In this document: positions 51,867 through 58,900 of the stretch, one piece after another
Layout: each line of letters starts with the position of its first letter
Position numbering within the stretch: the first letter of the stretch is position 1
Assembly (NCBI GenBank): GCA_022820925.1
Contig: JAJEEO010000008.1
Span: forward strand, 186,001-250,000
DNA length: 64,000 nt
Source of the DNA: Acidimicrobiia bacterium
GTDB lineage: Bacteria; Actinomycetota; Acidimicrobiia; Acidimicrobiales; Poriferisodalaceae
Direction: 5' to 3'
The notes under the pieces: generated by a model
Told to the model about the DNA's origin: nothing
What the model saw: only the letters and a program-made list of their open reading frames with translations
Database searches by the model: none
Program-made: the position numbers and the translations under genes

Positions 51867-51882
51867 GCCGCTGGCCGCCAGC
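51867..51882 (+). repeat. 16-bp intergenic inverted repeat, copy 2
   Basis: Identical to 12921-12936 (GCCGCTGGCCGCCAGC). Here it can extend to CGCTGG-CCG-CCAGCG (51869-51883). It lies in the divergent region between the TrpB-like and LLM genes, 49 bp before the LLM start. A GGGCAC-CC string follows both copies at slightly different distance. Confidence 0.35.
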
Positions 51883-51931
51883 GCCCATACTGGGCACTCC
51901 TGCATTCCCGCGAACAACAAGGCGACGTGAC

Positions 51932-52984
51932 ATGAAGCTTGCAACCGGTGTCGGCTACTGGGCGGCTGGCCCGCCGCCCGATGCCCTGGAGACGCTGCAA
52001 CTCGCCGAGCAGCTCGGCTTTCATTCGTTCTGGACCGCGGAGGCCTACGGTTCGGACGCCCTGACGCCGTTGGCGTGGTGGGGCAGCCACACCGAGCGCA
52101 TCGGGCTGGGCACCGGCATCATCCAGATCTCCGCACGCACGCCGGCCGCTGTGGGCATGGCGGCGATCACGATGGACCACCTCAGCGGCGGCCGGTTCAT
52201 CCTGGGCCTCGGCGTGAGCGGTCCGCAGGTGGTCGAAGGCTGGTACGGCCAGCCGTATCCCCGCCCGCTGGCTCGTACCCGGGAGTACATCGAGATCGTC
52301 CGGGCGATCCTCGAACGAGACAAGCCGGTGAGCTTCACCGGCGACCACTACCAGATGCCCTACCCGGGGGGCATGGGCCTCGGCAAGCCGCTGAAGTCCA
52401 CCGTGCACCCGCTGCGCGCCGACGTGCCGATCTATCTCGGCGCCGAAGGCCCCCGCAATGTGGCCCTGGCAGGCGAGCTGTGCGAAGGCTGGCTGCCGCT
52501 GTTCTTCGCCCCCAAGGACAACCAGTTCTATGCCGATGCGCTGAATGCCGGCTTCGCCGCGGCGGGCAAGCCGCTGATCGGCGATGACGGGCGGATTCCC
52601 GACGATGCCGATTTCGAGGTGGTGTGCCCGATCAGCGTGGTGCCCGACGACGACATCGAGCGTGCGGCCAACCGGATCCGCCCCATGCTGGCGCTGTACA
52701 TGGGCGGCATGGGTGCCCGCGACGCCAACTTCCACTACGACGTCTTCTGCCGGATGGGCTACCAGCATGTGGCCGACGAGGTGCAGGACATGTACCTCAC
52801 CGGCCACAAGCAGGAGGCCGCAGCGACCATCCCGATCGAGCTGGTCGAGGAGGTGTCGCTGATCGGCCCGATGGACAAGATCGCGGCAGACCTGCGGCGC
52901 TGGGACGACACCGTCGTGACCGTGCTGCAGCTCTCCGGCCCGCCGACGCTGCTGGCGGCCATGGCCGAACTGGTCGCCAACTGA
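51932..52984 (+). CDS. LLM class F420-dependent oxidoreductase
   Basis: A 350-residue luciferase-like oxidoreductase. Seen: [43 protein letters not shown] (acid near the cofactor), [40 protein letters not shown] (about residues 55-95), [20 protein letters not shown] and [25 protein letters not shown]. This pattern is typical of F420-dependent LLM proteins in mycobacteria and relatives. First of four same-strand genes (LLM, SDR, sulfatase, VOC) that may act together. AAGG stands ten bases before the ATG. Substrate unknown. Confidence 0.9.
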   Translation: MKLATGVGYWAAGPPPDALETLQLAEQLGFHSFWTAEAYGSDALTPLAWWGSHTERIGLGTGIIQISARTPAAVGMAAITMDHLSGGRFILGLGVSGPQVVEGWYGQPYPRPLARTREYIEIVRAILERDKPVSFTGDHYQMPYPGGMGLGKPLKSTVHPLRADVPIYLGAEGPRNVALAGELCEGWLPLFFAPKDNQFYADALNAGFAAAGKPLIGDDGRIPDDADFEVVCPISVVPDDDIERAANRIRPMLALYMGGMGARDANFHYDVFCRMGYQHVADEVQDMYLTGHKQEAAATIPIELVEEVSLIGPMDKIAADLRRWDDTVVTVLQLSGPPTLLAAMAELVAN

Positions 52985-53044
52985 GCGGGCGGAAGAGTCC
53001 AGGACACTGAACGGCGCAACACGCTGATCGAAAGGCAACCGAAC

Positions 53045-53803
53045 ATGGACCTGACAGGAAAGCTGGCCGTCGTCACCGGGGGCTCCGGCGACATCGGGCG
53101 CGCCATCTGCGAAGCGCTGGCCGCGGCCGGCTCTGATGTGATCGTGACCTACGTGGGCGATCGGGAACGCGCCGAGACCAGCGCCGGGCTGGTGCGCGAC
53201 GCCGGCCGGCAGGCCAGCATCGTGCAGCTCGACCAGCGCGACGAGGCCTCGATCGACGCTGCGGCTGCAGCGATCGCTGAACACGGCCGCTGCGATGTGC
53301 TGGTCAACAACGCGGCATGGAACATCGGCATCCCGTTCAGAAACCTCGAGACGCTCGACTCTGCGACGTGGGACCGGGTGCAGGAGACCAACCTGCGCGG
53401 CCCCTTCCTGCTGACACGGGCGCTGGCCGAGCTGCTGGCTGCCGACGGTGGCGGGCGGGTCGTCAACATCGCCTCGGTGGGCAGCCTGTTCCCCGGTTCG
53501 AGCAGCATCGCCTACAGCTGCTCCAAGGCTGGCCTCATCCACCTCACCCACTGCCTGGCGGTGGCCATGTCGCCCTCGGTCACGGTGAACTGCGTGGCGC
53601 CGGGCCTGGTGGAAGGCACCCGCATGGCGGCCCGCCTGCCCGACGAGATCTCCGAAGGGGCCCGCCGGGGCGCGCTGCTCGGCCAAGTGGGCAGTCCGAT
53701 CGACATCGCCAACGCCACGGTGATGCTGTGCGAGGCCGAGTCGATCACCGGCCAGACCGTGGTGGTCGACGGCGGCAACCCCGCCGCCATGAACTTCGGT
53801 TGA
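53045..53803 (+). CDS. short-chain dehydrogenase/reductase
   Basis: A 252-residue classical SDR. The cofactor motif is TGGSGDIGRAI (residues 11-21), then NNAAWN, the catalytic serine in VNIASVGSLFPG, and YSCSK with the Tyr and Lys. PGLVEGTRM and the C-terminal ITGQTVVVDGG are typical. The residue after the second cofactor strand (VGDRERAE) lacks the acidic residue that marks NAD preference, so NADP(H) is likelier (inference). The ATG follows GAAAGG. It lies 60 bp after the LLM gene and 55 bp before the sulfatase. It would interconvert an alcohol and a ketone. Confidence 0.92.
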   Translation: MDLTGKLAVVTGGSGDIGRAICEALAAAGSDVIVTYVGDRERAETSAGLVRDAGRQASIVQLDQRDEASIDAAAAAIAEHGRCDVLVNNAAWNIGIPFRNLETLDSATWDRVQETNLRGPFLLTRALAELLAADGGGRVVNIASVGSLFPGSSSIAYSCSKAGLIHLTHCLAVAMSPSVTVNCVAPGLVEGTRMAARLPDEISEGARRGALLGQVGSPIDIANATVMLCEAESITGQTVVVDGGNPAAMNFG

Positions 53804-53858
53804 TCGGCCCGCTCCAGCCCAGCCACCCCACCGCCCACACGAACGACGGGAGATCGCA

Positions 53859-55445
53859 GTGACCGCAGCCGCGAACGGTATGCCGGCGCAGCCGAATGTG
53901 CTGTTCATCATCACCGACCAGCAGCGCGCCGATCACACCGGCTTCGGCGGCAACGAGGTGGTACGCACGCCCAACCTCGACGCGCTGGCGGCTCGGGGAA
54001 TGGTGTTCGACAACGCCTGGGTGGCCAACCCGGTGTGCATGCCGAACCGATCCACGATCATGACCGGGCGCATGCCCAGCGCGCACGGCGTGGTCTTCAA
54101 CGACCGGTCACTCGAGCCGGGCGCCAACACCCATGTGCGCCAATTCCGGGCCGCGGGCTACCGCACAGCGCTCATCGGCAAGTCGCACCTGCAACATGGC
54201 ATGTCACGCAACGCCGTATTCCCGTCAGAGGCGTCCGCGGGCGCTGTAGACGACTACTGGCCGGCGGGCTGGGACACGCTCGAGGATGCCGAGCGCTACG
54301 TGAAGGGAGCTCCCGAGTTCCCCGACAGCTTCTACGGATTCGAACACGTCGAGCTGGCCATCGACCACGGTGCACGCGTCAGCGGTCACCACCTGCTGTG
54401 GGCGCTCGATCGCGGAGGCCGCCTCGAAGACCTCATGGTGCCGATGACCGCCGAGTCGCCGGCCCGCCGCCGCTCGGAACGCTGGTGGCAGGTGTACGAA
54501 CCGCCCTACGGGCCGGAGCTGCACTCCACGACGTTCGTCACCGAGCGCACCATTGCCTTCGTCGAAGACGCCGCCGGCCGCGGAGAGCCCTGGCTGGCGT
54601 GGGCTTCATTTCCCGACCCGCACCACCCGATGACACCCCCGGGCGAGTGGTTCGACCGTCACCGACCAGACGACATGGAACTGCCGTCCAGCGTCGACGA
54701 CCCGCTGGAGGGCGCCCCGCGCTATGTGCAGGCCATCCGCCGGCTCCACCCAACCAAGCAGCGCAACTGGGTGACACCGTGCGGCGTGGCGGGAGACCAC
54801 GACTTGCTGCGTCAGTCCATCGCGGCCACCTACGGCATGATCGAGATGATCGACGACGGCGTCGGCCAGATCCTCGCAGCGCTGGACCGGCTCGGCCAAG
54901 CCGACAACACGATCATCGTGTTCACCAGCGACCACGGCGACATGATGGGCGACCACGGCCTGATGCTGAAGGGCTTCCTGCACTACCGGGGCACGCTGGC
55001 GGTGCCGTACGTCATTGCCGACCCGCGGCGCTCGCCGGGCCGTACCGAGTCTCTGGCAGGCAGCATCGACTTGGGGCCGACGCTCATGGATCTGGCCGGT
55101 ATTGCCGGCTACGACGGCATCGGCGGCAGGAGCCTGGTGCGGGTACTGGACGACCCCAGAGAGACAGTGCGCGACGAGGTGCTCATCGAAGACGACTTCC
55201 CCGGGGCGCTGACGCTGGACGTGCTGACCCCGGTCAAGACCCGCACGCTCGTCACCGCAGATCTGCGCCTCACCCGCCACAGCGATGGCTCCGAGCAGCT
55301 CTTCGACACAGCGGCCGATCCCGACGAGGTGGCCCCGCTCGGCCACAGCGATCCGGGCCGTCGCGCCGAGATGTACGAGCGCATGGCCGCAGCCCTGATC
55401 GATGCCGACGACATCGCTCGCGGCATGCCGGTGCACGCCGGCTGA
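53859..55445 (+). CDS. sulfatase (type I, formylglycine-dependent)
   Basis: A 528-residue alkaline-phosphatase-superfamily sulfatase. The N-terminal NVLFIITDQQRADHTG holds the first metal aspartates, and VCMPNRSTIMTGR is the CxPxR core, with Cys60 to be converted to formylglycine. TALIGKSHLQHG gives the lysine and histidine, and IVFTSDHGDMMGDHGLMLKG the second metal pair. No signal peptide, so it acts in the cytoplasm. Conversion of Cys60 needs a formylglycine-generating enzyme encoded elsewhere. Some members of this branch are choline sulfatases or phosphonate hydrolases. GTG 53859. The SDR is upstream and the VOC protein downstream. Confidence 0.9.
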   Translation: MTAAANGMPAQPNVLFIITDQQRADHTGFGGNEVVRTPNLDALAARGMVFDNAWVANPVCMPNRSTIMTGRMPSAHGVVFNDRSLEPGANTHVRQFRAAGYRTALIGKSHLQHGMSRNAVFPSEASAGAVDDYWPAGWDTLEDAERYVKGAPEFPDSFYGFEHVELAIDHGARVSGHHLLWALDRGGRLEDLMVPMTAESPARRRSERWWQVYEPPYGPELHSTTFVTERTIAFVEDAAGRGEPWLAWASFPDPHHPMTPPGEWFDRHRPDDMELPSSVDDPLEGAPRYVQAIRRLHPTKQRNWVTPCGVAGDHDLLRQSIAATYGMIEMIDDGVGQILAALDRLGQADNTIIVFTSDHGDMMGDHGLMLKGFLHYRGTLAVPYVIADPRRSPGRTESLAGSIDLGPTLMDLAGIAGYDGIGGRSLVRVLDDPRETVRDEVLIEDDFPGALTLDVLTPVKTRTLVTADLRLTRHSDGSEQLFDTAADPDEVAPLGHSDPGRRAEMYERMAAALIDADDIARGMPVHAG

Positions 55446-55469
55446 GCCGCCTGCATAGCCTGCGTCGCC

Positions 55470-56315
55470 ATGCCGACCGACACCCTTGTCATGGACCACG
55501 TCGCGGTGGTCAGCGAACGTGCGTGGGACAACGTGATCCGCTACAGCCGCGACCTGGGCGGTCGCTGGATCGGCGGGCCCGACAACGACCCGGCCTCCCA
55601 AGCCGGCGACGACTTCTACTTCTGCCAGATCTCCTTCGCCGATGGCGCGAGGATCGAGATCCTCGAGCCGATCGAGCACCCCGGCAGCGACTTCCTGCGG
55701 CGGTTCCTGGCTCGCAACGGCCCCGGCCCGCACCACTTCACGTTCAAGACGCCCGATTTCGACGACACCATCGGCGCACTGCGTGGCGCCGGTTACGAGG
55801 TGATCGGCATCAACGAGTCGAATCCGACGTGGAAAGAGGCGTTCCTGCATCCCAAGCAGAGCTGGGGCATCGTCATCCAGATCGCATGGGATGGTGGCGG
55901 CGGCTGGGACGACGCCCCGCCGCTGCCGCCGACCCGGCACGGACAAGCCACATCGCTGGCGACGGTGGTCCACCTGGTGGCCGACGTTCAAGCTGCCGCT
56001 GCGATGTTCAGCGGGCCGCTCGCCATGGAGCAGACCGACGAGTGGAAGGATCCCAATGTCGGCGCTGGCGTGGACCTGCGCTCAGGCCCGTGGAACCTGA
56101 AGCTCATCCAGCCGACCGACGCCAACCTGGCCCACTGGATGGGCAACCGGCCCGGGCGCCTGCAGCTGTTGCACTTCGCGCTTGACGACCCTGGCCTCGT
56201 ACCCGCAGCGCAGCGGGTCGGCGTCTGCGGCGGCGGCGAGCCGCAGGACGCGATGTTCATCGTGCCGCCCGAGGACAACCTGGGTGTGCGCCTGATGCTC
56301 ACCGAGCACGGTTGA
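55470..56315 (+). CDS. VOC family (glyoxalase/bleomycin-resistance fold) protein
   Basis: A 281-residue protein with two vicinal-oxygen-chelate modules. The first (about 1-130) has MDHVAVVSERAWDNVIRYS, IEILEPIEHPGSDFLRRFL and GPHHFTFKTPDFDDTIGALR, giving His and Glu metal positions. The second (about 150-281) starts SLATVVHLVADVQAAAAMF and is less well conserved. Family reactions include epimerisation of methylmalonyl-CoA, glyoxalase and extradiol dioxygenase; the layout here fits a two-module lyase or dioxygenase-like protein but no specific one. TAGCCT lies eight bases before the ATG with no ribosome site, so it may be leaderless although it follows the sulfatase by 24 bp. Confidence 0.8.
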   Translation: MPTDTLVMDHVAVVSERAWDNVIRYSRDLGGRWIGGPDNDPASQAGDDFYFCQISFADGARIEILEPIEHPGSDFLRRFLARNGPGPHHFTFKTPDFDDTIGALRGAGYEVIGINESNPTWKEAFLHPKQSWGIVIQIAWDGGGGWDDAPPLPPTRHGQATSLATVVHLVADVQAAAAMFSGPLAMEQTDEWKDPNVGAGVDLRSGPWNLKLIQPTDANLAHWMGNRPGRLQLLHFALDDPGLVPAAQRVGVCGGGEPQDAMFIVPPEDNLGVRLMLTEHG

Positions 56316-56321
56316 GCACCG

Positions 56322-57056
56322 CTACTCCGCAGCAGGCGGCTCCCAGCGGTCCACCGGCACCAAGCAGAGGCGACGGCCGGCGATCGGTGCGGCGTGGACC
56401 GTGGCATCGGGATGGCGGCATCGGTCGCTCGGCGACAGTGTGATGATCTGGTCGAGCACGCCGTCGTTCTGCGGCCAATCGCAGCCCACCGTGCGCAGTG
56501 TGCCGTTGGGTGCCTCCCAGAAGCACTCGCCCACCTCGAGCGCTGCGACGTTTGACGGTTCGGCGTCGGGATCGGCGCTCATGTAGGCACTGGCGACAAA
56601 GATCACCATGCCCACCACGGCGATAGTTGCCCATGGCAGCACCCGGATCACCAGCGCGGCGCTGCGGTGACGCACGACGAAGCCCCCCGGCCCGCCGGGC
56701 TCTGAGGTTGTTCCGAGGTTCTCGTCCAACTCCTGTTCACCGGGAGTGCCTGGTGGAGCACCGGGGCCACCCGGTCCGGCAGGCCTGGCGGCGGGTGCGG
56801 GCGGCGAGGGTTGCGGTGCGGCGGCAGTCCGCTCTTCGTCGTAGAGACGGCGAGACTCGGCCCGCCCCAGCACCCGCCAGGCCTCGTTGACCGCGCGCAT
56901 GCGCCGGTCAGAGCGCTCGGTCTGCTCCTCGGTGACATCGCCCCGGCGGTCGGGGTGGTTCGCACGGGCCGCCCTGATCCACGCGCGCCGGATTTCCGCC
57001 GCATCGGCATCGGGGCGTACGCCGAGCGCTGCGTAGTGATCGGGCAATCGGGCCAC
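56322..57056 (-). CDS. J-domain membrane protein with septum-formation-like C-terminus
   Basis: A 244-residue protein with an N-terminal J domain (about 1-70): LPDHYAALGVRPDADAAEIRRA, the HPD motif in RANHPDRRG, and VNEAWRVLGRAESRRLYDEE. A Pro/Gly/Ala-rich linker of about 55 residues follows, then one membrane helix VLPWATIAVVGMVIFVASAY, and an external domain ALEVGECFWEAPNGTLRTV with cysteines, resembling the septum-formation or DUF domain of actinobacterial membrane proteins. J domains stimulate DnaK; a tethered form would recruit it to the membrane (inference). GTG 57056 has GGGAGG six bases upstream. Convergent with the VOC gene, separated by six bases. Confidence 0.85.
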   Translation of the reverse strand: MARLPDHYAALGVRPDADAAEIRRAWIRAARANHPDRRGDVTEEQTERSDRRMRAVNEAWRVLGRAESRRLYDEERTAAAPQPSPPAPAARPAGPGGPGAPPGTPGEQELDENLGTTSEPGGPGGFVVRHRSAALVIRVLPWATIAVVGMVIFVASAYMSADPDAEPSNVAALEVGECFWEAPNGTLRTVGCDWPQNDGVLDQIITLSPSDRCRHPDATVHAAPIAGRRLCLVPVDRWEPPAAE

Positions 57057-57193
57057 CGGCGGCCTCCCGCCTGCGACGCTACTGCCGCCCGTCCGGCACC
57101 ACGCCGCCGCTCCGATCGACAGCCCGGCCTCGGCGGCACGCCGTTCGCTATCGTCGCGTCCCGTTCCCCTCCCGACGACAAGGCTCACTCGCC

Positions 57194-58687
57194 ATGCCAG
57201 AAACCAAGATCGACCCGCGCACACCGGTTCTCGTCGGCGCTGGACAGTTCAAGCAGCGTCCGGAGAACCCCGTCGAAGCGCTCGAACCCGTGGCGATGAT
57301 GGGCGAGGCGCTGGCGGCGGCGCTCGAGGATGCCGGCGCACCCGGCCTGGCAGCCCGCGCCACGCACACCTGGGTCATCAGGGGGGCATGGCCCTACACC
57401 GACCCCGCCGCGTTGCTCAATGCCCGTTTCGGCGCCAGCGCGAAGACCGGACTGTCCACCGACGGCGGCAACACGCCCCAGTCGCTGGTCAACGAAGCGT
57501 GCCGGCGCATCACCGCCGGGCAGGCCGAGGTGGTGCTGATCGCCGGCGCAGAGGGAATCTGGAGCCGGCGGCGGGCCCGCCGCCGCAACGAGCGCATCCC
57601 CTACACCGACCAGCCCGACGCCGCCCCCGACGAAATTCTCGGCGTGGACGTCGTCATGAACAACAAAGTCGAGCTCGAACGCGGCCTGTCGATGCCCATC
57701 AACCTGTACCCGGTCTTCGAGTCCGCGTTCCGGGCTTCGAGGGGCGAGACCATGGACGGGCACCGCGATCGCCTCGCGACGATGTGGGAGAAGTTCAACC
57801 AAGCCGCCGTTGCGAACCCCTACGCCTGGGTCCGCACACCGATGAGGGCCGAGGAGATCCGCAATCCCAGCCCCGCCAACCGGCTGGTGGGATTCCCCTA
57901 CACCAAGGCCATGAACTCCAACTGGGACTTGGACCTGGCTGCGGCGCTCATCGTGTGCTCGGCCGAAGCCGCCTCCGCAGCGGGCGTGCCACGCGATCGC
58001 TGGGTGTTCCCGCATTCGGGCACCGACGGACGCGACACCGACTACGTGTCCAATCGCGGCGACCTGCACAGCTCGCCCGCCATCCGCGTGGCCGGCCGCC
58101 GGGCGATGGAACTGGCCGGCGTGGGCACCGACGACATCGACTACGTCGACTTGTACTCGTGCTTCCCCTCAGCGGTGCAGATCGCAGCCACCGAGCTAGG
58201 CCTCGGTCTGGACCGAGAATTGACGCTCACGGGCGGTCTCACGTTTGCCGGCGGGCCGCTCAACAACTACGTCACGCACTCCATCGCCACGATGGCAGGC
58301 AAGCTCCGCGAGAACCCCGGCTCCGTCGGGCTGTGCTCGGCCAACGGCGGGTACCTCACCAAGCACGCCTTCGGCGTGTACTCCACCGAGCCGTCCGAAA
58401 GCGGGTTCCGCCATCAGAATTGCCAGGACGAGATCGACCGGTTCCCCGCTGTTGAGCTTGATGCCGACTACACCGGCGACGCCACCATCGAGGCCTACAC
58501 CGTGATGCACGGCAGGACGCCCAGCGGCGAGTTCGGTCCCGAAGTGGCGCTGGCGTCAGTGCGGACGCCCAACGGCCGTCAGTGGGCCCGCTGCGCCGAT
58601 CCAGCAGTCATGGACGAGATGACCCAGGCCGAGTTCATCGGCACCGACGTCTCGGTCAACGACGACTTCGAATTCGCACCGGCCTGA
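57194..58687 (+). CDS. thiolase-like protein (SCP2/acetyl-CoA acetyltransferase family) without obvious active-site Cys
   Basis: A 497-residue thiolase-superfamily protein. It begins RTPVLVGAGQFKQRPEN; the region normally holding the nucleophilic cysteine reads GLSTDGGNTPQSLVNEACRR, with GGN in place of the Cys motif. Later parts keep the SCP2-thiolase layout: VDLYSCFPSAVQIAATELGL, GGLTFAGGPLNNYVTHSIA and GLCSANGGYLTKHAFGVYS. The C-terminal 110 residues form an extra OB-like extension. Proteins of this kind include actinobacterial steroid side-chain enzymes that cleave by retro-aldol chemistry. Annotating it as an acetyltransferase would overstate the evidence. ATG 57194 follows AAGG. Divergent from the J-domain gene by 137 bp. 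Confidence 0.82.
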   Translation: MPETKIDPRTPVLVGAGQFKQRPENPVEALEPVAMMGEALAAALEDAGAPGLAARATHTWVIRGAWPYTDPAALLNARFGASAKTGLSTDGGNTPQSLVNEACRRITAGQAEVVLIAGAEGIWSRRRARRRNERIPYTDQPDAAPDEILGVDVVMNNKVELERGLSMPINLYPVFESAFRASRGETMDGHRDRLATMWEKFNQAAVANPYAWVRTPMRAEEIRNPSPANRLVGFPYTKAMNSNWDLDLAAALIVCSAEAASAAGVPRDRWVFPHSGTDGRDTDYVSNRGDLHSSPAIRVAGRRAMELAGVGTDDIDYVDLYSCFPSAVQIAATELGLGLDRELTLTGGLTFAGGPLNNYVTHSIATMAGKLRENPGSVGLCSANGGYLTKHAFGVYSTEPSESGFRHQNCQDEIDRFPAVELDADYTGDATIEAYTVMHGRTPSGEFGPEVALASVRTPNGRQWARCADPAVMDEMTQAEFIGTDVSVNDDFEFAPA

Positions 58688-58716
58688 GGCAGAACCGGCC
58701 GGCGATGCCGCAGCCG

Positions 58717-58834
58717 CTGTCCACAAGTCACGTCGCCGCTGCACACACGTTGTCCACAGCGGTCGTCGCCGGATCGCCTGGATACTCGCCAATCCGGCGC
58801 CCCCTTGTGGAAAGCGGTTCCGGTTGCGTACTCT
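58717..58834. promoter_or_regulatory. three DnaA-box-like sites and promoter upstream of ppk
   Basis: The 213 bp before ppk hold TTGTCCACA at 58750-58758 (a perfect high-GC actinobacterial DnaA box), CTGTCCACA at 58717-58725, and TTGTGGAAA at 58805-58813 (TTTCCACAA on the minus strand). The third overlaps a possible -35 TTGTGG (58805-58810), with TACTCT at 58829-58834 after an 18-bp spacer. DnaA control of ppk is an inference. Confidence 0.55.
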
Positions 58835-58900
58835 CACAGGCGCAGGGCGTGTCGCCCCCACTGCGCCTTGCAGTGAACGCACGGGGGGCCTGGAACTGTC

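Noticed and set aside
51797..53914. A 705-codon minus-strand open frame
   Set aside because: Antisense to the LLM and SDR genes, with composition of shadow frames and no recognisable motif.
58687..58900. Chromosomal replication origin
   Set aside because: DnaA-box-like sites are present, but there is no AT-rich unwinding region and no dnaA, dnaN, gyrB or parAB next to it.
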